Origin: Christensenella sp. UBA7868 | GTDB taxonomy: Bacteria; Bacillota; Clostridia; Christensenellales; UBA1242 | Direction of reading: 5' to 3' | Assembly (NCBI GenBank): GCA_002501285.1 | Contig: DLSG01000089.1 | Coordinates: 1 to 13,310 of the forward strand | Length of the DNA stretch: 13,310 nucleotides | Position numbers and translations under genes: made by a program | The notes under the pieces: generated by a model | Told to the model about the DNA's origin: nothing | What the model saw: the letters and a program-made list of their open reading frames with translations, nothing else | Database searches by the model: none | In this document: positions 1 to 5,899 of the stretch, piece after piece | Layout: each line of letters begins with the position of its first letter | How positions within the stretch are numbered: position 1 is the stretch's first letter

Positions 1-199
1 TGTTATATTTTTTCTTAAATTTATCAACTCTACCACTGTTATCAACTAATTTTCTTTTTCCAGTGTAAAAAGGATGACATTTATTGCAAATTTCAACACT
101 AATTCTGTCACCATTTACTGTAGATTTAGTTTTAAAAGTTTCGCCACAAGCGCATACAACTTCAACTTCATGATAGTTTGGATGAATACCTTCTTTCAT
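1..199 (-). CDS. rpmE: Ribosomal protein L31 (zinc-binding type), partial at window edge
   Basis: Component of the large ribosomal subunit. The protein begins MKEGIHPNYHEVEVVCACGE and shows the L31 pattern: a CxC pair, then a CNKCHPFYTGK block, then GRVDKFKKKYN, after which the window ends. The four cysteines (CAC and CNKC) place it in the zinc-binding C+ class of L31. About 66 codons are visible, close to the full length of the family, so only the last few residues are missing. The ATG start lies at 197-199 and is preceded on the minus strand by an AGAGGTG ribosome binding site. It is a host housekeeping gene and marks the left chromosomal flank of the prophage. Identification is firm. Confidence 0.95.
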   Translation of the reverse strand, partial: MKEGIHPNYHEVEVVCACGETFKTKSTVNGDRISVEICNKCHPFYTGKRKLVDNSGRVDKFKKKYN

Positions 200-229
200 T
201 TTGCACCTCTTTTTTTGTAAATACGCTTT

Positions 230-258
230 ATTATATTATAAAAACAGATTATTGTCAA
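230..258 (-). promoter_or_regulatory. Sigma-A promoter of rpmE
   Basis: On the minus strand a perfect TTGACA (-35, positions 253-258) is followed after exactly 17 bases by a perfect TATAAT (-10, positions 230-235). Transcription would begin roughly 20 bases upstream of the rpmE start codon. The promoter is intact, so whatever inserted to its right did not disrupt rpmE expression. Confidence 0.85.
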
Positions 259-274
259 CTGTTTTTTACAAAAA

Positions 275-294
275 TTTCAAACGCTTTTTGTTTT
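275..294 (+). repeat. Left copy of imperfect direct repeat, candidate att site
   Basis: TTTCAAACGCTTTTTGTTTT here matches TTTCGAACGCTTTTTGTTTT at 12103-12122 with one mismatch, and similarity continues more weakly into a TGTA...TTTTAT stretch on both sides. The two copies bracket all the phage-like genes and lie just inside the host genes on each flank, as attL and attR would. The sequence does not resemble a dif site. The composition is AT-rich, so a chance match is not excluded. Confidence 0.4.
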
Positions 295-297
295 TGT

Positions 298-334
298 ATA
301 GTTTTATACTTGTAGCAAATAAGGATAAAACTAT
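298..334. repeat. Inverted repeat at the left prophage end
   Basis: A perfect 10-bp inverted repeat, ATAGTTTTAT (298-307) and ATAAAACTAT (325-334), encloses a 17-base loop and is followed by a T-rich run on the plus strand. It looks like a plus-strand terminator, but no plus-strand gene ends here. It may instead be a structured element of the phage end or an operator for the gene at 429. Confidence 0.4.
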
Positions 335-428
335 TTTTTATTTATTAAAACAAAAAAGTCATAATTTTCTCTATTTTAAAATTAAATTTGAGTTTGTCTT
401 TATTAATCTAGAAAAAGGGGGTGTAAAT

Positions 429-629
429 TTGGCATATCGCACAAGAAAATCTTACAACTCTAATAAGTCAAAGCGAAGAAAAAAAAGTTCTTATACAGAA
501 TTAGAAAGAATGGCTTATAACTTGGGTAAAGTTAAGCGTGGTTTGAACAACCCAAATAGTAGAGTATTTGAAAGTTACAAAAATGGTTGCACTGGCAAAA
601 CGACAAAAAATAGAAAACCACTAATCTAA
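429..629 (+). CDS. Small basic hypothetical protein (66 aa)
   Basis: The TTG start at 429-431 was chosen because it follows an AAAAAGGGGG ribosome binding site (412-421) at 7 bases; the same frame is open further upstream but has no other good start. The protein is strongly basic at its N-terminus (a run of K/R after MAYRTRKSYNSNK) and then carries a more conserved-looking segment, LERMAYNLGKVKRGLNNPNS, ending in KKNRKPLI-like residues. There is no signal peptide or membrane segment. From memory this type of small protein accompanies phage- or plasmid-type replication modules in Firmicutes, but I assign no function. It lies 12 bases upstream of the next gene, so the two are probably co-transcribed. 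Confidence 0.6.
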   Translation: MAYRTRKSYNSNKSKRRKKSSYTELERMAYNLGKVKRGLNNPNSRVFESYKNGCTGKTTKNRKPLI

Positions 630-641
630 ATAAAGGAGTGA

Positions 642-977
642 ATGTTGAACAATAAAAATGAATTTCCAAGTGAGTTTCCGTTTTGGGCTAGATTAAAGAT
701 TAGTAAAAATAGGACAACCTTAGTAATTGACGAAGATAAAAAATATAATACCAAATATAAAAAAGTAGTTGATGTTTTTGTCCATAGAGAAGCAACAAGT
801 CAATATCATAAAGGCTTTGAAGAAATTTTGCCAAACCCTGATAAAGATAAAAGACCTAACCCTATGTATTTAAAAAGTCCTAGAAAACTACCCAAAAACA
901 TGATTAAACCACATAATAAAAATTTAGAAATGCCACAATTTTTAAAAGATAAATATTCAAAAAATAATAAAAAATAG
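642..977 (+). CDS. Small soluble protein, possible PemK/MazF-like fold (111 aa)
   Basis: ATG at 642 is used, but TTG at 645 would give a better 6-base spacing from the GGAG at 635-638. The protein has no membrane segment. Features seen: FPFWARLKISKNRTTLVIDE near residues 13-32, then VFVHREATS, then LPNPDKDK, and a lysine/proline-rich tail with PHNK...MPQFLKDKY. The order 'R-T/P-LVI ... V-x-R-x-x-TS' loosely recalls PemK/MazF-type barrels. That is an inference, not a recognised match. The HREATS...NPDK region can be aligned with HSQETS...NPDK in the protein encoded at 8416, suggesting distant paralogy. A structured 55-nt element starts 11 bases after the stop codon. Confidence 0.6.
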   Translation: MLNNKNEFPSEFPFWARLKISKNRTTLVIDEDKKYNTKYKKVVDVFVHREATSQYHKGFEEILPNPDKDKRPNPMYLKSPRKLPKNMIKPHNKNLEMPQFLKDKYSKNNKK

Positions 978-988
978 GCATAAAAAAA

Positions 989-1043
989 GAATTGCAGTTC
1001 GGACCCGAAGTCCATATCTTGCTAAACAAGACCAAAGCAATTC
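989..1043 (+). ncRNA. Three-way-junction fold after the 642 gene (structured RNA or ssDNA)
   Basis: The outer stem GAATTGC (989-995) pairs with GCAATTC (1037-1043). Inside are two hairpins: GGAC/GTCC around 1001-1013 (alternative TTCG/CGAA) and TCTTG/CAAGA at 1017-1031 with loop CTAAA. No U-tract follows, so it is not a standard terminator. The element at 8760-8817 has the same architecture and the same position just after a related small gene. Whether it works as RNA or as folded single-stranded DNA cannot be told from sequence. Confidence 0.45.
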
Positions 1044-1116
1044 GTAATTAATAATATCACAAGGAAAATTTAAAGTCAACCCTTTATAACAAAAAACTTA
1101 AAATTTTAGTGACGAC

Positions 1117-1148
1117 GTCGACACCAAATTGCATTTGGTCTTTTCGAC
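1117..1148. repeat. Bulged hairpin in the left intergenic region
   Basis: ACCAAAT (1123-1129) pairs with ATTTGGT (1133-1139) across a TGC loop. The stem extends, past an asymmetric bulge, through GTCGA (1117-1121) and TCGAC (1144-1148). The region between the genes at 642 and 1279 also holds a 12-bp palindrome (1188-1199) and another hairpin (1211-1233). In filamentous phages such intergenic dyads serve as complementary-strand origin or packaging signal; which role applies here is unknown. Confidence 0.5.
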
Positions 1149-1187
1149 ATATTCATTAAATAGACAACTTAATACAAACTGTAAGCA

Positions 1188-1199
1188 ACTTTGCAAAGT
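1188..1199. repeat. 12-bp perfect palindrome
   Basis: ACTTTGCAAAGT is self-complementary over 12 bp. It lies between two hairpins in the intergenic region ahead of the virion gene operon and could be an operator or part of a larger ssDNA fold. Confidence 0.4.
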
Positions 1200-1210
1200 G
1201 ACAAAGCACA

Positions 1211-1233
1211 TAATCGGTAGTTTAAGCCGATTA
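1211..1233. repeat. Hairpin upstream of the structural operon
   Basis: TAATCGG (1211-1217) pairs with CCGATTA (1227-1233) around a 9-base loop, about 45 bases before the start codon at 1279. The plus strand continues with an A-run, not a T-run, so it is not a plus-strand terminator. An operator or a DNA structure signal is more likely. Confidence 0.4.
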
Positions 1234-1278
1234 CAAAAAAACAAGCCAATAAAAAATTATATATAAGGAGAATAAAAA

Positions 1279-1593
1279 ATGGCAAACAATGTTAAAAGAA
1301 TGATTAAAGAAGAAGGAATTGTTTTAGAAAAAATCTTTAAGGAAGCAACAGAAGAATTTAAGGCTTCTGATGGTCGAGTTATTGGGGCTCAACCCGACAG
1401 ATACATATTAAAATGTGTAAGTGGCGAAGATTTTTCAAACGAGAAAGGTTTTTTACAAAGCACTGTTTTAGAATATAAAGCGGAAAAAGTAGTTTTTGAT
1501 AAAGTAAAAGCATACTCACCCGTTATCGTTAGATACGAAGTATCAAATTATGGTGCAAAAGCCGTTTCCGTTGAACTCAAAGAAAATAAGTAA
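1279..1593 (+). CDS. Candidate single-stranded DNA-binding protein (gV-like, 104 aa)
   Basis: Small soluble protein with no signal peptide or membrane segment and an AAGGAGAA ribosome binding site at the right distance. After a short helical N-terminus it reads as a beta-rich domain: RVIGAQPDRYILKCVSGE, FLQSTVLEYKAEKVVF, YSPVIVRYEVSNYGAKAVSVELKENK. Length and beta pattern suit the OB-like ssDNA-binding proteins of filamentous phages. Its place directly before the coat-sized genes matches the usual inovirus order of ssDNA-binding protein then coat. No diagnostic motif is visible, so the role is inferred from size, predicted strand content and position. It is the first gene of the operon running to the terminator at 1990-2038. 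Confidence 0.5.
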   Translation: MANNVKRMIKEEGIVLEKIFKEATEEFKASDGRVIGAQPDRYILKCVSGEDFSNEKGFLQSTVLEYKAEKVVFDKVKAYSPVIVRYEVSNYGAKAVSVELKENK

Positions 1594-1608
1594 AAAGGAG
1601 ATTAAAAT

Positions 1609-1809
1609 TTGACAGGATTTCAAAAAATTATGTTTGTGCTTTTAGGTGCATTACTTGCAGTTGGCATATTCTGTTTGGTTATCGGCATTGGTTGTGCTGT
1701 TAATGGCGTTACATTTGGACAACAAATAGTAAACTGGTTTGGTCCAGCAAAAGAAGTTGTTAAAGATGTTGTTGAAGAAACCACAGTAATATTAAAACCA
1801 ATAATTTAG
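1609..1809 (+). CDS. Small membrane protein, candidate coat protein (66 aa)
   Basis: Starts with TTG at 1609-1611 behind AAAAAGGAG (1592-1600), 15 bases after the preceding gene. A long hydrophobic stretch covers about residues 7-33 (IMFVLLGALLAVGIFCLVIG...), followed by a short segment containing NWFGPAKEVVKDVVEET. Size and single membrane helix suit a filamentous phage coat or minor coat protein. Classic gVIII has an acidic N-terminus and basic C-terminus around the helix, which is not seen here; the polar, partly acidic part is C-terminal. It is one of two adjacent candidates, with 1825-1983. Confidence 0.55.
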   Translation: MTGFQKIMFVLLGALLAVGIFCLVIGIGCAVNGVTFGQQIVNWFGPAKEVVKDVVEETTVILKPII

Positions 1810-1824
1810 TAAAGGAAATGTTCT

Positions 1825-1983
1825 ATGAAAAAGATATTACTAATTATTTTAATAATTGTTTTAGTAGTGTTGTTTGGAACTTTCCCACTTTCCATTTTGT
1901 CAAAAATTTTTGAGTATTTAGGCAAAGCGATTGAATGGCTTGCTAAAATGTTAAACATTTTTGGTTGGAATGGTATTCTATGA
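1825..1983 (+). CDS. 52-aa membrane protein, candidate major coat protein
   Basis: A short gene with ATG at 1825, AAAGGAAA ribosome binding site at 1811-1818 and a TGA stop at 1981-1983. It begins MKKILLIILIIVLVVLFGTF, a lysine-then-hydrophobic segment like a signal or anchor. The remaining ~30 residues (SILSKIFEYLGKAIEWLAKM and the tail) would form an amphipathic helix. Length, helix content and position immediately before the strongest terminator in the window match the major coat gene of filamentous phages, which is typically followed by a terminator that raises its expression. Function is inferred from these features only. Confidence 0.55.
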   Translation: MKKILLIILIIVLVVLFGTFPLSILSKIFEYLGKAIEWLAKMLNIFGWNGIL

Positions 1984-1989
1984 CAATAA

Positions 1990-2038
1990 AAAAAGCACTA
2001 TGTAAGGGTCTATAAATACTTTTTATGTAGTGCTTTTT
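1990..2038 (+). terminator. Strong terminator after the coat-like genes
   Basis: AAAAAGCACTA (1990-2000) pairs with TAGTGCTTTTT (2028-2038), an 11-bp stem with a 27-base interior, followed by ATTTTTT. It sits 6 bases after the stop of the 52-aa gene and 26 bases before the next gene, so it would separate highly expressed coat messages from the downstream assembly operon. Confidence 0.85.
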
Positions 2039-2064
2039 ATTTTTTAATCTCAAAAGGAGCAAAA

Positions 2065-3351
2065 ATGAAAACAATAAAAGTTATTGGAAATTGTTGTTTA
2101 GTGTTTTTAACAGTAATTGCAATTCTTGTAAGTCTTGGCTATTGTTACTATCATTTTATTATTAATGATAAAACTATGGGTATTAACAATATTAATGACC
2201 AATTGGCTATTGACATAAAAAAGTCTGACGAATTAACAGAAGAAGAAAAAAATGAATTTGAAGAACGATATTTTATGGAAGCAAGTTATTTTTCCAATGC
2301 AAAAAATAATGGAATTGAATTGCAAGAATTAAAATATAACTACTTTACTGGCTTCGATTTAACACAAAATCAATATCGTTCAACTGGTATGCAATACATT
2401 GGTGATTTTGAAACTTATATGAAAACAGTTAATAGTGACAATGAAGCAAATAGTCGTGTGTTAGACGAATTTTATTATTATGATACAACAAATGGCTTAA
2501 CTTGGTCGGGTTTTAAAGGTCAATATGGCAGTGTTGCAACAACACTAAATCGTGACGAACAATTTATTATAAAAATTGATAACAAACCATATTCAATACA
2601 ACTTACTGGTAAATATGATTTATACGGAAGATTTTTAGGCTTTTTATGGACAGTAAAAACTGGCACAGTTTATTTTGATTATGGAGATGTTTTTGACTGT
2701 GTATTCAAAGCCATTAAAAGTAATGATAAAGGCTATGGCGATTATTATATTACATTAGATTTATCACAATATTTTAATATAAGAGAATATGACACGGAAA
2801 GTAAAAAATTTAAAACAGATAATGTAACCGATATAATTAAAAATTATGCTGTTTTAAAATTTCATTATGACGAAAATGGAGCAAAAAATAGCACTCAATC
2901 TTTATTTGGAATTATAGAATGTAATTCTAAATACGACTTAGTAGAAGATAAAGTTGACACGACATATTGGCAAGAAAGGATGCTTTACTCTTTAACTGAA
3001 AAAGATTTTACATATCGTTATAGTGATACATATAAGGGCTATTTTGCAAGTTTAAATTTAGACACAAAAAAATTATTTGCAGAAATGCCTAGAACAAAAG
3101 TTAATATTTCAATAGACTTGCAATCTGAATATTTAAAAGCCAACAAAATTAATATAGTTGGTTTTGATTATAACGGACTTGAAAATTTTGAAATAGATAC
3201 TTTGCAAATCACTGGCGAAAGCCAAACATTTTATATGCTTGAAAAAGCACTTTACAATACAAAATTACAAACACTTAAATATTCAAATGGAATAACATTT
3301 GATTTTGGACTTAATGCAATAAACAGTGAATATGTGGGGGTGATTTTATGA
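2065..3351 (+). CDS. Membrane-anchored extracellular protein, candidate minor virion protein (428 aa)
   Basis: ATG at 2065 follows AAAAGGAG (2051-2058). One hydrophobic segment, about residues 9-31 (CCLVFLTVIAILVSLGYCYYHFI), precedes roughly 395 polar residues rich in Y, N, D and K, consistent with a signal-anchor and an external domain. No C-terminal membrane helix is visible, which differs from the classic gIII adsorption protein. I recognise no domain. By position, first gene after the coat terminator and in an operon ending with the Zot-type ATPase, a virion tip, adsorption or assembly protein is the likely role. It overlaps the next gene by 4 bases (ATGA), implying translational coupling. 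Confidence 0.7.
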   Translation: MKTIKVIGNCCLVFLTVIAILVSLGYCYYHFIINDKTMGINNINDQLAIDIKKSDELTEEEKNEFEERYFMEASYFSNAKNNGIELQELKYNYFTGFDLTQNQYRSTGMQYIGDFETYMKTVNSDNEANSRVLDEFYYYDTTNGLTWSGFKGQYGSVATTLNRDEQFIIKIDNKPYSIQLTGKYDLYGRFLGFLWTVKTGTVYFDYGDVFDCVFKAIKSNDKGYGDYYITLDLSQYFNIREYDTESKKFKTDNVTDIIKNYAVLKFHYDENGAKNSTQSLFGIIECNSKYDLVEDKVDTTYWQERMLYSLTEKDFTYRYSDTYKGYFASLNLDTKKLFAEMPRTKVNISIDLQSEYLKANKINIVGFDYNGLENFEIDTLQITGESQTFYMLEKALYNTKLQTLKYSNGITFDFGLNAINSEYVGVIL

Positions 3352-3860
3352 AATGGTATTCCTATATAATTTGTTTTATCTTTATAGTAGTTGGTGTTTT
3401 TTGTGGACTACAACTATATAGAGAAATTAAAGCAGAAAGTTATATTAATGGCTCAATTGATATTTCAAACAAATTTAGTCAAGAGAGTTTTAACTATTCA
3501 AACACAAGTGTTGTATTTTATCACGACACTTACGACGAAACAGACACATATTCATTTGAAAAAGATTTATTAAAAGTTGAAGATTTTAATGGCAAAGACA
3601 AAAATTACAAAGTAACATTAAATGATTTTGTTTTGCTAGATGCAAATATTAATGCGGGGTCAATTTATTCACTTGTTAAAATAGACTTTTATGATACCAA
3701 CAATGATATTGTTTGCAATTCTCAACTTAATATATCAATTAAATTTTTAAGCAACAAAACAACTCTTACTCTATCTACAACTGGAAAAGAAAATGCAAGT
3801 TTTTTAGAACAATATTTTAAAGATAATGGCATTCGTTTGAAAGTTTTAGAAATATTATAA
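3348..3860 (+). CDS. Membrane-anchored secreted protein of the assembly operon (170 aa)
   Basis: The start overlaps the previous stop in an ATGA and has a GGGGGTG ribosome binding site (3335-3341). An N-terminal hydrophobic segment at about residues 5-24 (SYIICFIFIVVGVFCGLQLY) is followed by about 145 polar, beta-prone residues. The layout, a single N-terminal anchor with an external beta domain, repeats that of its upstream neighbour. No family is recognised. A minor virion protein (gVI/gIII position) or an envelope partner of the assembly ATPase would fit the operon context, but this is an inference. Confidence 0.65.
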   Translation: MKWYSYIICFIFIVVGVFCGLQLYREIKAESYINGSIDISNKFSQESFNYSNTSVVFYHDTYDETDTYSFEKDLLKVEDFNGKDKNYKVTLNDFVLLDANINAGSIYSLVKIDFYDTNNDIVCNSQLNISIKFLSNKTTLTLSTTGKENASFLEQYFKDNGIRLKVLEIL

Positions 3861-3870
3861 AGGAGAAACT

Positions 3871-4827
3871 ATGGAAACAAAAAAAGTTTTGGCTGTAATT
3901 TTTAGTCTAATCTTTGTTTGTGCATTTGCTTTTGTCCTTGTTTGGGGCATAATAAACTTTAATAAGGTGAAAGACGGAATGTCTGGTTCTGGGGTTTACA
4001 CTAAAGAAGATTTAAACAAATCATACGAAGACGGCTATAACACAGCATTAACTGATAAAGAAGAATATGTGACTTTAATTGCTAGTTATCGTGACACTAT
4101 AACAACATTGAATGACAATGTGTCACAATTAACCTCACAAGTTACAATATTAAAAAACAATAATAAAGATTATTCAAAGCAAGTTGAAACTTTATCAACT
4201 CAAAAAAATGATTTACAAAAACAAGTTGATAATTTAACAATAATAAAAACAAATAATGACAAAACAATAAGTGATTTAAACACACAAATTACAAATTTAC
4301 AAAATCAAGTTACAAATCTTACAAATAGTGGCGAAGATAAAAGCGAACAGATTTCACAATTAAATAATCAAATTGTAAATCTTCAAAACGCTGTTAGTCA
4401 ATTGCAAACTACTAATGATATGAATTTGAACACTATAACTAGTTTAAATACACAAATTGCAAATTTAAACAACCAAATTAGCGAAATGACTTTATTATCA
4501 CAAACGGCAAATACACAAATTGCTTCATTAAATAATAAAATTAATGAATTGCAAAAAAGCATTACTTATTATGAAAGTTATATTGCACAATTAGAAAATG
4601 GCGAACAGGTCGTTGCAACATTCGAGTTTGACGGAAGTGTTTACAATATTCAAATAGTAAATAAAGGCTCTAAACTTTCTGTAACAACACCAGCAAGCAC
4701 TGATTACAAAATATTTAATGGTTGGAAAATAAACGGCTCTATCGTTGATTTAAGCACTTATACAATTAATACAAACACAAAAATTGTTGCAGATATTACT
4801 TATAAATATGATGAAATTCAAAGTTGA
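3871..4827 (+). CDS. Anchored coiled-coil fibre with InlB B-type repeat, 5' part of a split gene
   Basis: ATG at 3871 follows AAAGGAGAA. Residues about 6-30 form a membrane anchor (VLAVIFSLIFVCAFAFVLVW...). Residues about 55-240 are a long coiled coil with recurring LNxQIxxLxNQ-type heptads. The C-terminal ~70 residues form an InlB B-repeat-like (Listeria-Bacteroides repeat) domain with the typical 'FDG.VY..Q.V..G ... FNGWKING' pattern. The frame ends at TGA 4825-4827 inside what should be the next repeat, whose coding continues in another frame from about 4812. Comparison with the equivalent repeat 400/402 bases downstream shows a 2-nt difference at the break. The stalk-plus-repeat plan suits an adhesin or receptor-binding fibre displayed on cell or virion. 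Confidence 0.7.
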   Translation: METKKVLAVIFSLIFVCAFAFVLVWGIINFNKVKDGMSGSGVYTKEDLNKSYEDGYNTALTDKEEYVTLIASYRDTITTLNDNVSQLTSQVTILKNNNKDYSKQVETLSTQKNDLQKQVDNLTIIKTNNDKTISDLNTQITNLQNQVTNLTNSGEDKSEQISQLNNQIVNLQNAVSQLQTTNDMNLNTITSLNTQIANLNNQISEMTLLSQTANTQIASLNNKINELQKSITYYESYIAQLENGEQVVATFEFDGSVYNIQIVNKGSKLSVTTPASTDYKIFNGWKINGSIVDLSTYTINTNTKIVADITYKYDEIQS

Positions 4828-5610
4828 CGATACTATTTACAATAGTCAAATCATCACAAAAAATGGTTATGCAACTTTACCTACTACCCCAACAAAAACT
4901 GGCTATGAATTTGACGGTTGGTCTTTAAATGGTGTTGATGTAATTTCTGACATTACAACTAAACAAGTTACTGAAAATACAACTTATGTTGCAGTATTTA
5001 CAAAATTGCACACAGTTACTTTTATTTATGAAAACGAAACAAAATCTACACAAATAATTAGAAATGGAAAATTTGCAACAACAGTTAATATTGATAATAC
5101 TGATTATAAAATATTTAATGGTTGGAAAATAAATGACACAATTGTTGATTTATCAACTTACAAAATAGTTGCAGATACCACTTTTATTGCAGATATAACA
5201 TACAAATATGATGTTATATTTAAAGTAGATAACACTATTTACAATAGTCAAATTGTTGCAAAAAATGGTTATGCAACTTTACCTACTAACCCAACAAAAG
5301 ACGGTTACGAGTTTGACGGTTGGTCTTTTAATGGTGTTGATGTAATAACTGATATTACAACTAAACAAGTTATTGAAAATACGACTTATGTCGCTGTATT
5401 TACCAAATTATACACAGTTAAATTTATGAATGGAGATATTGTTGTTTCTACTCAATTTATTAGAAATGGTGAGTATGCAACACTCCCTAACAACCCTATA
5501 AAAGATAATTATAGGTTTGTTGGTTGGTCATTGAATGGTGTTGATATATTATCAGACATTGACAAAATTCAAGTTACTGAAAATACAACTTATATTGTTG
5601 TTTTTGAAAA
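4615..5610 (+). repeat. Tandem duplication of a ~402-bp repeat pair in the fibre gene
   Basis: Two alternating repeat types, B (containing FNGWKIN) and A (containing FDGWS.NGVDV), occur in the order B-A-B'-A', followed by a more divergent A-like copy. Equivalent positions in the two B-A pairs are offset by exactly 400 bases before the frameshift point (for example AAATATG at 4804 and 5204) and by 402 bases after it (AAAGT at 4820 and 5222). Since 402 is a multiple of three, the original unit was probably 402 bp and the upstream copy has lost 2 nt. Confidence 0.8.
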
Positions 5611-5899
5611 AATAACATACACGGTCACATTTGTGTATTTAAAAAATTATTATGGAAGTTCTGCTGGGAATTCTTCATACGAAGAAAACGAAGAAGCATT
5701 CAATGTTTGCACCACTATTGAAGTTGATGCGGGAGAAACAGTATCTGAACCAAGCATTGATTTTGGTTCTCATTCTTATCAATTTAGATGTTGGTGTTTA
5801 GATATTAACAATTTAAGTTATTCTTCTAGTTTTGATTTTAATACCCCTATAACTGAAAACATTGTTCTTTATGCGTATTTTGTAAAGGAAAGAGTATGA
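4784..5899 (+). CDS. InlB B-repeat array, 3' part of the split fibre gene
   Basis: The frame opens at ATG 4784 (a second ATG is at 4811), but no ribosome binding site precedes either, and repeat homology begins only at about 4812. It encodes four or more InlB B-type repeats with the signature 'GYxFDGWSLNGVDV...', two of them (about 4820-5018 and 5222-5420) nearly identical in DNA, and a last divergent domain containing RCWCLD. It has no signal or anchor of its own, so it is likely to reach the surface only if fused to the 3871 product. It may be a decayed 3' half, a frameshift product, or the result of an assembly error. Its TGA stop overlaps the ATG of the ATPase gene (5896-5899), so the operon layout is otherwise intact. 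Confidence 0.6.
   Translation: MLQILLINMMKFKVDDTIYNSQIITKNGYATLPTTPTKTGYEFDGWSLNGVDVISDITTKQVTENTTYVAVFTKLHTVTFIYENETKSTQIIRNGKFATTVNIDNTDYKIFNGWKINDTIVDLSTYKIVADTTFIADITYKYDVIFKVDNTIYNSQIVAKNGYATLPTNPTKDGYEFDGWSFNGVDVITDITTKQVIENTTYVAVFTKLYTVKFMNGDIVVSTQFIRNGEYATLPNNPIKDNYRFVGWSLNGVDILSDIDKIQVTENTTYIVVFEKITYTVTFVYLKNYYGSSAGNSSYEENEEAFNVCTTIEVDAGETVSEPSIDFGSHSYQFRCWCLDINNLSYSSSFDFNTPITENIVLYAYFVKERV

Noticed and set aside
201..428. Extension of the 429 gene upstream to ATG 201
   Set aside because: The added ~76 residues are hydrophobic translated AT-rich DNA overlapping the rpmE promoter, and the ribosome binding site lies just before TTG 429.
978..1278. tRNA or riboswitch in the left structured region
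   Set aside because: The folds have no CCA end, no T-loop sequence and no ligand-core motif that I recognise.
4784..4830. Programmed +1 frameshift in the fibre gene (AGT TGA C resembling the prfB-type site)
   Set aside because: AGT to GTT re-pairing is poor and no Shine-Dalgarno-like stimulator is seen. The 400/402-base offset of the repeats points to a 2-nt indel.
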